A stretch of 64,000 nt of DNA from IMG/VR virus record IMGVR_UViG_3300042988_000067, positions 1-64,000 of that record; one strand, 5' to 3'. This DNA comes from a virus. This document shows positions 32,444 to 39,971 of the stretch, piece by piece. Each line of letters opens with the position of its first letter. The stretch's first letter is position 1. Position numbers and translations under genes: made by a program. Under the pieces are notes generated by a model. It saw nothing but the letters and a program-made list of their open reading frames with translations, was not told where the DNA came from and made no database searches.

Positions 32444-32692
32444 ATGAACAAGCAGGAACTCTTCGACGGCCTGAGAACCGTAGCCAAGCTGGAGGCCGAG
32501 GCCGACCAGCGCGCCAAGGAGGTGGGCGTCTTCACCTCCAGCGAGCATCACCTCAAGGTGAAGTTCGACGTGGTGCTGCTGCCCTCCGGGGCGGCAGTGT
32601 GGCGCAACCTCAGCCTGAAGGAGGCCGAGCAGAAGCTGGAAGCTCTGGCCTGCTCTGGGCTGGAGGGCTACGCTGAGCCGGTGTTTATCTAG
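32444..32692 (+). CDS. Small early protein
   Basis: An 82-aa charged protein, starting at the ATG after AAAGGAGG. Helix-rich N-terminus (LFDGLRTVAKLEAEADQRAKEVG), a strand LKVKFDVVLLPSG, and a helix LKEAEQKLEALA. No family recognised. Confidence 0.6.
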   Translation: MNKQELFDGLRTVAKLEAEADQRAKEVGVFTSSEHHLKVKFDVVLLPSGAAVWRNLSLKEAEQKLEALACSGLEGYAEPVFI

Positions 32693-32706
32693 CTGGCTTA
32701 AAAGTG

Positions 32707-32735
32707 TTGACAAGGCGGGTCTGCATCTGTAAGAT
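32707..32735 (+). promoter_or_regulatory. Promoter P3
   Basis: TAAAAGTGTTGACA with -35 at 32707-32712, a 17-bp spacer, TAAGAT at 32730-32735, then CCGTCTTGTACCAC and a CTAA leader. Near-consensus sigma70 form. Confidence 0.8.
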
Positions 32736-32779
32736 CCGTCTTGTACCACTTAACTAACTAGCTAACAGGAGTAAACGAC

Positions 32780-33433
32780 ATGGAAAACAACATTCAACTT
32801 CGAGGTCGCTGCCAGTGCTGCGGCAACCTGCAAGCCGTCGTGAACGGTCGCTCCAGCAAGCATGGCTACACTGTTGACCATGGCTGGTTCAATGGCGTGT
32901 GCAGCGGCCAGCACCACGCTCCAATCGAGCAAGACCGCAAGGTCGCTGATGACATCGTCGAGACCGTTCTGGCTGACGTGAAGGTCATCCGCGAAAAGGC
33001 TTACGCTCTCCGCATCGGCAAAATTGATCCTGTCTGGACCAAGTGGGTCTGGGTCGAAGGCAAGAACCACAAGCAGCAACAGGCTGTTGAGTGCAAGGCC
33101 GATGAGCTGTCCGAGTATGAGCGTGCTGGCCAGCGCAAGAACGCAATCTACCGCCACGAGCAGCGTGCAAGGGACGGCGAAGACTTTGCCAAGTACCTGC
33201 GCGACGTGGCCGACAAGTACCACGGCAAGGATCTGGTCAAGGTCGAGAAGAAGGCTCCGGCCAAGTGGATCGAGGCTGGCGAGAAGAAGCTGAGCGAAGG
33301 CGGCCACACGCTGATCGCCAGATACCAAGACGGCGCCCGCGTGTACTACAAGTTCAGCCGCGCAGGCCAAGACAAGGTCTACACCGGCTGGATAGGTACC
33401 CAAGCATGGAGGAAGCTGCCGGACGTTGAGTAA
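32780..33433 (+). CDS. Zinc-finger early protein
   Basis: A 217-aa protein. The N-terminus has CQCCGNLQAVVNGRSSKHGYTV and CSGQHH, a likely zinc site. Central charged helices follow (ELSEYERAGQRKNAIYRHE), and the C-terminus has a WKW-like beta segment (YYKFSRAGQDKVYTGW). Similar large early proteins occur in phages, with unknown roles in host takeover. Confidence 0.65.
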   Translation: MENNIQLRGRCQCCGNLQAVVNGRSSKHGYTVDHGWFNGVCSGQHHAPIEQDRKVADDIVETVLADVKVIREKAYALRIGKIDPVWTKWVWVEGKNHKQQQAVECKADELSEYERAGQRKNAIYRHEQRARDGEDFAKYLRDVADKYHGKDLVKVEKKAPAKWIEAGEKKLSEGGHTLIARYQDGARVYYKFSRAGQDKVYTGWIGTQAWRKLPDVE

Positions 33434-33435
33434 CA

Positions 33436-33541
33436 GGGGTAGGCTGGGAAACCAGCCTGCATCTGAGAGTGGATGGGGTCAGTTGATGTCAGCTTCTGAC
33501 TCGTGTGCGTGACAGCACCCTGCGTCCATTCCCAGATGCAC
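33436..33541 (+). ncRNA. Candidate structured intergenic RNA
   Basis: AGGCTGG/CCAGCCT with a GAAA tetraloop (33441-33458) is followed by a long-range stem in which GCATCTG (near 33459) pairs with CAGATGC (near 33531), with a possible inner AGTGGA/TCCATT helix and a GTCAG/CTGAC hairpin. No coding frame or T-run explains it. It could be a small RNA or a leader for the next gene. Confidence 0.4.
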
Positions 33542-33569
33542 CCAACTAACTAACTTACTGGAGAATGAC

Positions 33570-33893
33570 ATGACAACCGGACTGATTATTGACCTGCTTG
33601 AGGCAGAAGAACTTGTGAAGTACGGCAAGCCGCAGACAACGCTGGAGTACGCGCTGTTCGACAAGCTGAAGGAGCTGCTGGACTCCCGCAATGAATGGTA
33701 CGAGGTTGCCGACAACTACAGCTGCTGCACACCGGAGGAGCTGACTTCCCTGATCGAAAGCAAGGACGGCGAGATCGAGGATCTGGAGGAAGAGAAAGGC
33801 AAGCTGGAGACAGAGCGCGATGAGTTGCTGCTTGAGGTCGAGCGCCTGACTGACCTCGTCAATGATCTTGAGGAGAGCGACGATGACAAGTGA
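33570..33893 (+). CDS. Coiled-coil early protein
   Basis: A 107-aa protein. N-terminal helices (LEAEELVKYGKPQTTLEYALFDKLKEL) contain a CC pair, followed by an acidic coiled coil (EDLEEEKGKLETERDELLLEVERL). CTAA leader and GGAGAATGAC site. Overlaps the next gene by 11 nt. Confidence 0.6.
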   Translation: MTTGLIIDLLEAEELVKYGKPQTTLEYALFDKLKELLDSRNEWYEVADNYSCCTPEELTSLIESKDGEIEDLEEEKGKLETERDELLLEVERLTDLVNDLEESDDDK

Positions 33894-34098
33894 TCAACAA
33901 AAGAAGCTGGTCAGCGACCTGATTAACAGGGTGGCCAATGACATCATCGACCGCATTCATCTTGGCCGTATCCCAGAGAGCTGGGACGGCGCAGAGCTTC
34001 GGCAGTACGTGTCAGACCAGTTTCACGTGGAATGCTTTGGCCTCTCCGGCAAGCGCCGGAAAGAATACGACAACGACGTTATAGTGAACAACCTTTAG
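33883..34098 (+). CDS. Small early protein
   Basis: A 71-aa helical protein; the ATG lies inside the preceding coding end after GAGGAGAGCG. LVSDLINRVANDIIDRIHLGRIPESWDG resembles small phage proteins with an ESWDG motif. Function unknown. Confidence 0.6.
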   Translation: MTSDQQKKLVSDLINRVANDIIDRIHLGRIPESWDGAELRQYVSDQFHVECFGLSGKRRKEYDNDVIVNNL

Positions 34099-34108
34099 GG
34101 AGAACGAC

Positions 34109-34675
34109 ATGAACGACACCAAAAAAATTAAGACAGAGCTGGTCCTTCAATTCTGGCCGGACAACAGGTCATACAAGGAATACTGGTCCAACGATTGCAG
34201 CAACAGCACGCGCCTGCACTTCAGTCTGGTTGACGCAGGATCCGACCGCTACAGCGGGTTCGATGACGCTGACCAGACCGCACGCAACGTCGTGCTCAAC
34301 ATCTGGCAGTGGCGCGACATTAAGCAGTTCAGCGTGAAGCCGGTTGCGCACGACGTGTACTCGGCAGACTTCAAGCAGCTGGAGCGCCTGACCAAGCTGG
34401 TGAAGGGTCTGGACTACCGCGTTGAGCGGGCGAGCGTGGTCAAGGACTATGAGACTCGCTCACCAAATGGTCCGGCAGGCTACAAGGACGTGCACGAGGC
34501 CGTTCTGGATGCCCTGAAGGCATGCAGCGTTAAGCGGGTGTTCTTGCGCCACAAGGGGTCGCTGGGAGAGCCTGAGATCGTCAGCGTGAAGGAGTTCTAT
34601 GACCTGTACCTGAAGAAGCTGCTGGATGAGCTTCAGGAGATCAGCGGAGTGCCAGAGGCGCAGGTAGTGGAATAA
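34109..34675 (+). CDS. Early protein, unrecognised
   Basis: A 188-aa mixed alpha/beta protein (WPDNRSYKEYWSNDCSNSTRLHFSL..., LKKLLDELQEISGV). Strong GGGAGAACGAC site. The stop codon is part of the next promoter motif (TAAAAGTGTTGACA). Confidence 0.6.
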   Translation: MNDTKKIKTELVLQFWPDNRSYKEYWSNDCSNSTRLHFSLVDAGSDRYSGFDDADQTARNVVLNIWQWRDIKQFSVKPVAHDVYSADFKQLERLTKLVKGLDYRVERASVVKDYETRSPNGPAGYKDVHEAVLDALKACSVKRVFLRHKGSLGEPEIVSVKEFYDLYLKKLLDELQEISGVPEAQVVE

Positions 34676-34680
34676 AAGTG

Positions 34681-34709
34681 TTGACAGGCGGATTTTGCTT
34701 CTGTAAGAT
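34681..34709 (+). promoter_or_regulatory. Promoter P4
   Basis: TTGACA at 34681-34686, 17-bp spacer, TAAGAT at 34704-34709, then CCGTCTTGTTGTAA and a CTAA leader. Nearly identical to P3. Confidence 0.8.
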
Positions 34710-34751
34710 CCGTCTTGTTGTAACTAACTAGCTTACTTTTAAGGGGTGGAC

Positions 34752-34952
34752 ATGGAAAACATACTCATCAAGAGGTTCAGGGGCCAGTTCGGCACTTGGA
34801 GAGTTTATCAGGTTGAGCTTGGTTGCTTTTTTGTAACTGACCAGAACCTGAAAAATGCGCGTGGTGGTTTTGATTTTTCTTCCACCCAGAAAGAGCAGGC
34901 GATTGCGGCGGCAAAGAATGCCGCTGAAACAGGCGGTATCGGTAGTAACTAA
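34752..34952 (+). CDS. Small early protein
   Basis: A 66-aa protein (MENILIKRFRGQFGTWRVYQVELGCFFV...). A small beta-alpha fold ending in an Ala-rich helix, with the stop codon inside the next CTAA leader. Its short regulated unit lies directly before the DUF932-like gene. Confidence 0.6.
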   Translation: MENILIKRFRGQFGTWRVYQVELGCFFVTDQNLKNARGGFDFSSTQKEQAIAAAKNAAETGGIGSN

Positions 34953-34978
34953 CTAACTTACTTTTTAAGGAGATCGAC

Positions 34979-35830
34979 ATGAACTACATTTCTTATGGCC
35001 GCGCTGCAAACCAGACCGTGTTCCGCAGCAACACTCCACTCTCCAACGACCAGATCGCTCGCTACGCTCCTAGCGTGTTTGCGACCGAGGCTCACGAGTC
35101 CCGTGGCGAGCGCTACAGCTTCATCCCGACAATCGACGTTCTGCAAGGTCTGTCCAACGAGGGCTTCCTGCCCTACGAAGTGCGCCAGACTCGCGTCCGC
35201 GATCAGTCCAAGCGTGAGCACACCAAGCACCTGATCCGCCTGCGTCACGCCAATCACGGTACGCTGGTGGCCGGCTCCGAGATCCCTGAGATCTGCCTGA
35301 TCAACTCCCACGACGGTACATCGTCCTACCAGCTGATCGGCGGCGTCTTCCGCGTGGTCTGCTCCAACGGTCTGATTGCCGGCAACATCGCTGACGACAT
35401 CCGGATCCGCCACAGCGGCAACGTGGTCGGTGACGTGATCGAAGGCAGCTACCGCGTGCTGGATAACCTGAAGGAGATCGAGTCCCGCGTCGATACCTAC
35501 AAGGCTATCAACCTCGACGTGCGCGAGCAGCTTGCTCTGGCCAACGCAGCAATCGATCTGCGCTGGGATCGTGACGAGGTCAGCCAGAAGGCTCCGGTGC
35601 AGGCAGACTCACTGCTGGCAGTGCACCGCTGGGATGACCGCAAGGCAGACCTCTGGACCACCTTCAACGTGATCCAAGAGAACCTGATCAAGGGCGGCGT
35701 CCGCGCCCGCACCAGCACCGGCAAGCGCACCCACACCCGCGCTGTTGGTGGCGTCAACGAGAACGTGAAGCTGAACCGCGCTCTCTGGTCTCTGGCTGAT
35801 GCTCTTGCAGAGCACAAGCTGGCCGCTTAA
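34979..35830 (+). CDS. DUF932-like protein
   Basis: A 283-aa protein with SRGERYSFIPTIDVLQGLSNEGF, EICLINSHDGTSSYQLIGGVFRVVCSNGLI and a C-terminal NRALWSLADALAE. The LxNSHDGxSxxxxxxGxFRxxCxNGL core is characteristic of DUF932/DUF945-type proteins of phages and plasmids. Biochemical role unknown. Has its own CTAA leader. Confidence 0.75.
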   Translation: MNYISYGRAANQTVFRSNTPLSNDQIARYAPSVFATEAHESRGERYSFIPTIDVLQGLSNEGFLPYEVRQTRVRDQSKREHTKHLIRLRHANHGTLVAGSEIPEICLINSHDGTSSYQLIGGVFRVVCSNGLIAGNIADDIRIRHSGNVVGDVIEGSYRVLDNLKEIESRVDTYKAINLDVREQLALANAAIDLRWDRDEVSQKAPVQADSLLAVHRWDDRKADLWTTFNVIQENLIKGGVRARTSTGKRTHTRAVGGVNENVKLNRALWSLADALAEHKLAA

Positions 35831-35840
35831 ATACTTGTCC

Positions 35841-35861
35841 TAGCCGCTCAGGAGGCGGCTA
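35841..35861 (+). other. Intergenic hairpin after DUF932-like gene
   Basis: TAGCCGC and GCGGCTA form a 7-bp perfect stem with a 7-nt loop, followed by CAGCAAGCGTTT. It is a weak terminator or processing site between the gene end and promoter P5. Confidence 0.5.
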
Positions 35862-35882
35862 CAGCAAGCGTTTAAAAAGTGT

Positions 35883-35911
35883 TTGCACAATGCAAACGAA
35901 ACCTGTAGAAT
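35883..35911 (+). promoter_or_regulatory. Promoter P5 with GCAAACG motif
   Basis: TTGCAC at 35883-35888, 17-bp spacer, TAGAAT at 35906-35911, followed by CCGTTTTGTAGTAA and a CTAA leader. The spacer contains ATGCAAACG, shared with P1 and the minus-arm promoter, so it may answer to the same regulator. Confidence 0.65.
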
Positions 35912-35951
35912 CCGTTTTGTAGTAACTAACCAACTAACCAAGGAGCACGAC

Positions 35952-36347
35952 ATGAACATCCAGTCTATCGAGTACACGCAAGAAACTTTGGCTCAGGCAT
36001 GGCTTGACGCAAAGGCACGCGAAGCAGAAGCAGCCCGCGAGCGCATTGAAATTGAAAAGCAGCTGATCGAGGTTCTCGGTGAGCGCGACGAGGGTTCCAA
36101 GACCCACACCCTTGAGAACGGTGCCAAGGTGACAATCACCTCCCGCCTGTCCTACAAGGTTCCTGATCTGGACGCACTGCTGGAGGTGGTCAAGAAGTTG
36201 CCCGCCAAGCTCCGCCCGATCAAGACGGTTCTGGACGAGACCGGAGTGAAGTACCTGCGCGATCAGGAGCCGGAGCTGTACGCAGTGGTGGCCACGGCCA
36301 TCGAGGTATCCAAGGCCAAGACCGGAGTGACGGTCAAGGCGGTTTAA
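35952..36347 (+). CDS. Early protein with coiled-coil start
   Basis: A 131-aa protein. Charged helices (AKAREAEAARERIEIEKQLIEV) precede a beta segment (THTLENGAKVTITSRLSYKV) and a helical end (YLRDQEPELYAVVATAI). Similar proteins occur beside phage recombination genes. Function unknown. Confidence 0.6.
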   Translation: MNIQSIEYTQETLAQAWLDAKAREAEAARERIEIEKQLIEVLGERDEGSKTHTLENGAKVTITSRLSYKVPDLDALLEVVKKLPAKLRPIKTVLDETGVKYLRDQEPELYAVVATAIEVSKAKTGVTVKAV

Positions 36348-36359
36348 CGAACTAGGGGA

Positions 36360-36545
36360 ACAAACGGCAGCGCCTACTCGCCCGAATAGCTAGGGTCGAA
36401 GCTCGGTAGGAAGCGCACGGTGACCCCTAACCATGCGACTGCTGGTGCCCCGAAAGGAACGGGGATTTCCTCCCAGCGACATCCGTAGGCAGGCGAGAGA
36501 ACCTACGGCGACAAGCAGAGCCTGACAGGCCGGAGAGACGGCCAC
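36360..36545 (+). ncRNA. Candidate structured RNA, about 190 nt
   Basis: A 223-bp gap without a convincing gene holds several stems: TAGGGTC/GACCCCTA (36391-36397, 36422-36429), GCTGG/CCAGC (36441-36445, 36473-36477) enclosing CCCCG/CGGGG (36448-36452, 36460-36464), CCGTAGG/CCTACGG (36483-36489, 36502-36508), and GGCC/GGCC (36528-36531, 36540-36543). CTCGCC (36377-36382) can pair with GGCGAG in the loop at 36492-36497, a possible pseudoknot. No known family recognised by eye. Confidence 0.5.
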
Positions 36546-36570
36546 AATTCAACTAACGAAGGAGGTAATT

Positions 36571-36948
36571 GTGAGCGAGAACGAGTTGATTATGCTTGCG
36601 AAAAAACATGAGCAGGTTTTCCGGAAAGATTTTATCGGATGGCTTTATGAAAATGTTCACGTATTTAAAGTCTTTGAAAGTCTTGCTGAGGCTCTGGCGG
36701 CACGCGGAAGAACGTACTACTCGGCAAGAACCATCATCGAGAAAATGCGTTTTGATCATGACGTTTCCGAGGTTAACACGGCATTCAAGATCAGTAACAA
36801 CATGGCCCCAGACATTGTCCGTCTTTACGTTTTAACTAGGCCACGTCGCGTGAACATGTTTTCATACATGAAGACATCGAAACGAGAAGACTTTAAGCAA
36901 TACATTGATGATTTATTAACTAACGAGGGATCTGGCGATGGCATTTAA
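36571..36948 (+). CDS. Early protein upstream of Sak4-like gene
   Basis: A 125-aa protein with a GTG start after GGAGG, downstream of the structured RNA. It has LARRKHEQV-like and YYSARTIIEKMRFDHDVSEVNTAFKISNNMAPDIVRLYVL, a helical nucleic-acid-binding-like pattern, but no family is recognised. Overlaps the ATPase gene by 11 nt. Confidence 0.6.
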   Translation: MSENELIMLAKKHEQVFRKDFIGWLYENVHVFKVFESLAEALAARGRTYYSARTIIEKMRFDHDVSEVNTAFKISNNMAPDIVRLYVLTRPRRVNMFSYMKTSKREDFKQYIDDLLTNEGSGDGI

Positions 36949-37675
36949 TCTTAACGCTGTACGGCGCTCGGAGGGCATGAAGGCTCCACGCGTCATGCTG
37001 TACGGCCCCCACGGTCTGGGCAAGACCACGTTCGGTGCCGGTGCACCTGACCCGATCTTCATTCTGACCGAGGATGGTCTCGGCCTTCTTGAGGTGGATC
37101 ACTTTCCGCTGGCCACATCGGTGGATGACGTGATGGAGGCAATCGGTTCGCTGTACACCGAGGATCACAATTTCAAGACTGTCGTGATCGACTCTCTGGA
37201 CTGGATGGACAATCTGATCTGGAACTACATCAACCACAGCGGCAAGTACGCCGAGAAGGATCTGGCGTTCGGCAAGGGCGCTGTAATCGCTGCTGACATG
37301 TGGCGCGACATTCTGGGCGGCCTGTCTGCCCTGCGGGATGACAAAGGCATGGCAATCATCATGCTGGCGCACTCCGAGATCAAGCGCTTCGACAGCCCAG
37401 AGGTAGAGCCTTACGAGCGCTACCAGCCAAAGTTGCAGGCACGCTCCAGCGCTCTGGTGCAGGAGTGGTGCGACGCGGTTTTCTTCACCAACTTCAAGAC
37501 CGTGGTGAAGAAGGAAGAGGTTGGCTTTAACAACCAAGTAGCACGAGGCATCACCACTGGTGAGCGCCTGATTTACACAACCGAGCGACCCGCTTACCTA
37601 GCGAAAAATCGCTTTAACCTGCCTGACCAACTCCCGCTTTCTTGGGACGCGTTCGCAGACCAACTATCTAAATAA
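36938..37675 (+). CDS. Sak4-like single-strand annealing ATPase
   Basis: A 245-aa protein. RecA-fold AAA core with Walker A GPHGLGKTT (residues 23-31) and Walker B VVIDSLD (about 82-88), then LHSEIKRFD-like sensor segments. This matches the phage Sak4/AAA_24 group that promotes single-strand annealing and recombination, usually next to a DUF669/SSB gene, as here. Confidence 0.78.
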   Translation: MAFNLNAVRRSEGMKAPRVMLYGPHGLGKTTFGAGAPDPIFILTEDGLGLLEVDHFPLATSVDDVMEAIGSLYTEDHNFKTVVIDSLDWMDNLIWNYINHSGKYAEKDLAFGKGAVIAADMWRDILGGLSALRDDKGMAIIMLAHSEIKRFDSPEVEPYERYQPKLQARSSALVQEWCDAVFFTNFKTVVKKEEVGFNNQVARGITTGERLIYTTERPAYLAKNRFNLPDQLPLSWDAFADQLSK

Positions 37676-37687
37676 GGAGCAGTAAAA

Positions 37688-38185
37688 ATGGCAAATCTTG
37701 GATTCCGTTTCAACGCAACAGAGGTCGAGCCGACCAGCACCTACGAACTGATTCCGGAGGGCGATTACCTCGCCATCATCACGGATTCGGAGGTGAAGGA
37801 AACGAAGGCACGAACCGGCTTCTATCTGCAACTGACGTTCGACATCATTGACGACAACAGCAAGGGCCGCAAGGTCTGGGCGCGTCTCAACATCCAGAAC
37901 AAGAACAAGACCGCAGAAGAGATCGGCCAGCGCGAGCTGTCGTCTGTGTGCCACGCTGTTGGCCACCTCGGTGATCTGGACGACACTGATGTCCTGCACA
38001 ACATCCCGCTGATCATTGGGGTGGAGTCTGAGGAGCGCTCAGACAAGGAAGGCAGCTACTCCAACGTCATCAAGACGTACAAGGCTGCCGGCGGTAGCAA
38101 GCCAGCCGCTGTGGCATCCAAGCCGAAGGCTGAGGCTCCGGCATCGTCTGGTGACGCCACGCCACCGTGGAAGAAAGGAAAATAG
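37688..38185 (+). CDS. DUF669-family single-strand DNA-binding-like protein
   Basis: A 165-aa protein with YELIPEGDYLAIITDSEVKETKARTGFYLQLTFDI and a Lys/Pro/Ala-rich tail ending PPWKKGK. This matches DUF669 proteins that accompany Sak4 recombinases and resemble OB-fold SSBs with an acidic or basic tail. Likely coats ssDNA for annealing. AAGGAG site. Confidence 0.78.
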   Translation: MANLGFRFNATEVEPTSTYELIPEGDYLAIITDSEVKETKARTGFYLQLTFDIIDDNSKGRKVWARLNIQNKNKTAEEIGQRELSSVCHAVGHLGDLDDTDVLHNIPLIIGVESEERSDKEGSYSNVIKTYKAAGGSKPAAVASKPKAEAPASSGDATPPWKKGK

Positions 38186-38199
38186 TATAATATCTTTTA

Positions 38200-38221
38200 G
38201 GGGGAGGAATTAACCTCCCCC
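38200..38221 (+). other. GC hairpin before homing endonuclease gene
   Basis: GGGGGAGG and CCTCCCCC pair perfectly around AATTAA, just after the DUF669 stop and 14 bp before the HNH start. No T-run on either strand. It could protect the upstream message or limit endonuclease translation. Confidence 0.6.
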
Positions 38222-38235
38222 AGTAAAGGATGATA

Positions 38236-38802
38236 ATGAATATAGGTGATAAATTCGGAAGGTGGACTGTTCTGTCTTTTGATAAAAAAGTAGCACTATG
38301 CCGCTGTGATTGTGGAGTTGTTAAGAATGTTAACAACCAAAACCTAAAAATTGGAAGCACAAAGTCTTGCGGGTGTTTTAGGTCAGAGCTATTAACTACT
38401 CATGGAAAAAGCCGCTCTAGGGCATACAAAGCATGGGCTGGAATGAAGGATAGGTGCTACAACAAAAACAATCAGTATTTTCATGTTTATGGAGGGGCAG
38501 GAATCTCTGTTTGCGAAAGATGGCTAACTGGTTTTGATATGTTTTATCAAGACATGGGGGATCCACCCGATGGAATGTCTATAGACCGAATAAACAACAA
38601 AGGCAATTATGAGCCATCTAACTGCAAGTGGTCGTCAGGCAGCGAACAATCAAGAAATACTAATCATGCAAAGCTAACTATTGAAATAGTAAGAAAACTA
38701 AGGTCCGGTGAATTAACAGTTAAGGAAGTAATGAAATTAACTGGCTGCGTAGAGACAACAGCCAGAAATGCCAAAACTGGTAAAAAATGGAAAGAAATAT
38801 AA
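38236..38802 (+). CDS. HNH homing endonuclease
   Basis: A 188-aa protein; the ATG spaced five bases from AAAGGA is used (an ATG two codons earlier overlaps it). A zinc-ribbon-like N-terminus (CRCDCGVVKNV, SCGCFRSE), HNH motif region MSIDRINNKGNYEPSNCKW, and a C-terminal HTH-like LTVKEVMKLTGC. Far more A/T-rich than its neighbours, a sign of recent insertion between DUF669 and nuclease genes. Selfish endonuclease. Confidence 0.88.
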   Translation: MNIGDKFGRWTVLSFDKKVALCRCDCGVVKNVNNQNLKIGSTKSCGCFRSELLTTHGKSRSRAYKAWAGMKDRCYNKNNQYFHVYGGAGISVCERWLTGFDMFYQDMGDPPDGMSIDRINNKGNYEPSNCKWSSGSEQSRNTNHAKLTIEIVRKLRSGELTVKEVMKLTGCVETTARNAKTGKKWKEI

Positions 38803-39971
38803 TGGCAAAACTACCAAAGCCAGTCGAACCCGTGACCACGGCAGACGCTATCGAGCGGATGTACAAGGCACGCGGTGACGCTGAAAAGAGCCGCCCGCAT
38901 CTGGGCGCATCAATTATTGGCCGAAAGTGTAAGCGCGCCATCTGGTACAGCTTCCGCTGGGCACTGCCAAGTGATCACAGCGGTCGCCTGTATCGCCTGT
39001 TCCAGCGTGGCCACCTTGAGGAGATCCAGTTCGTTAAGGATCTGCGCGACATCGGTGTCGAGGTCCACGAGTTTGACGACGACGGAAACCAGATCAGGTT
39101 CACTGACTGCGAGGGCCACATGGGTGGATCCTGTGACGGCATGGGCCGGAAGTTTCCGGAGGCGCCAAAGTCTTGGGCGGTGCTGGAGTTCAAGACGCAC
39201 GGTGAGAAGTCATTCAACGAGCTTGCGGCCAAGGGCGTAAAGGAGGCCAAGCCGGAGCACTACGTGCAGATGAACATGTACATGGGCTGGTCCGAGACCG
39301 ACCGCGCGCTGTACTTGGCCGTAAACAAGAACACCGACGCATTGCACTCCGAGTGGGTGCATTTCGACAAGCAGGTGTTTGAAGACAATGTGACCAAGGC
39401 CATGGGGATCATCATGTCAGCCGAGCCTCCTGAGAAGATCAGTCTGGATCCGGCATGGTTTGAGTGCAAGTTCTGCGATTACTACACGCTCTGCCACCAG
39501 AACAAGGTCGCCAAGCCGTCATGCCGCACCTGTGCGTCGTCAACGCCTGTCGCGGAGGGTCAGTGGTCATGCGACAAGTTTAAATCGGTCATACCGCTTG
39601 AAAACCAGTATGACGGGTGCGCAGAGCATGTGTTTATCCCGCCGCTGATCCCGTATGGTGATCCGCAAGACTTTAATGGCGGTGGCGTCCTTTACATCAA
39701 CAAGGTCAATGGCCAGCAGTTCTTCAACGGCGGAGACACTTCATTCCCTGCCGTACCGGAGGCCACAGATCGTGAGAAGGTCAAAGACAAGGTTGAGGGT
39801 GTCAATTATTCGACGGTCATTCCTGACGCGCCGATTGTGTACAGCTCCGAGGAGCTTTATGCATGCCCGCCTAACCTTGTCGGAGATAAGGGGCTGGACA
39901 GCCTGAAGGCCGCGTTTGGTGGCCGTGTGTCCGGCGGTATTGAACTGGATGAGGATGAGGTGCCATTTTGA
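38802..39971 (+). CDS. Fe-S PD-(D/E)XK nuclease (RecB/Cas4-like)
   Basis: A 389-aa protein; ATG overlaps the HNH stop (TAATG). Nuclease motif D112 in SCDGMG and E129-x-K131 in VLEFKTH. One N-terminal Cys (GRKCKR, about 43) and three later ones in ECKFCDYYTLC fit the four-cysteine iron-sulphur cluster of AddB/Cas4-like nucleases. A further C-terminal cysteine ribbon (CRTC...C...C) follows. Likely a 5' exonuclease making ends for the annealing proteins encoded upstream. Confidence 0.8.
   Translation: MAKLPKPVEPVTTADAIERMYKARGDAEKSRPHLGASIIGRKCKRAIWYSFRWALPSDHSGRLYRLFQRGHLEEIQFVKDLRDIGVEVHEFDDDGNQIRFTDCEGHMGGSCDGMGRKFPEAPKSWAVLEFKTHGEKSFNELAAKGVKEAKPEHYVQMNMYMGWSETDRALYLAVNKNTDALHSEWVHFDKQVFEDNVTKAMGIIMSAEPPEKISLDPAWFECKFCDYYTLCHQNKVAKPSCRTCASSTPVAEGQWSCDKFKSVIPLENQYDGCAEHVFIPPLIPYGDPQDFNGGGVLYINKVNGQQFFNGGDTSFPAVPEATDREKVKDKVEGVNYSTVIPDAPIVYSSEELYACPPNLVGDKGLDSLKAAFGGRVSGGIELDEDEVPF

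Noticed and set aside
36360-36545. RNase P, tmRNA, SRP or group I intron identity for the structured RNA
   Set aside because: The hallmark conserved segments of these families were not found; only the stems are supported.
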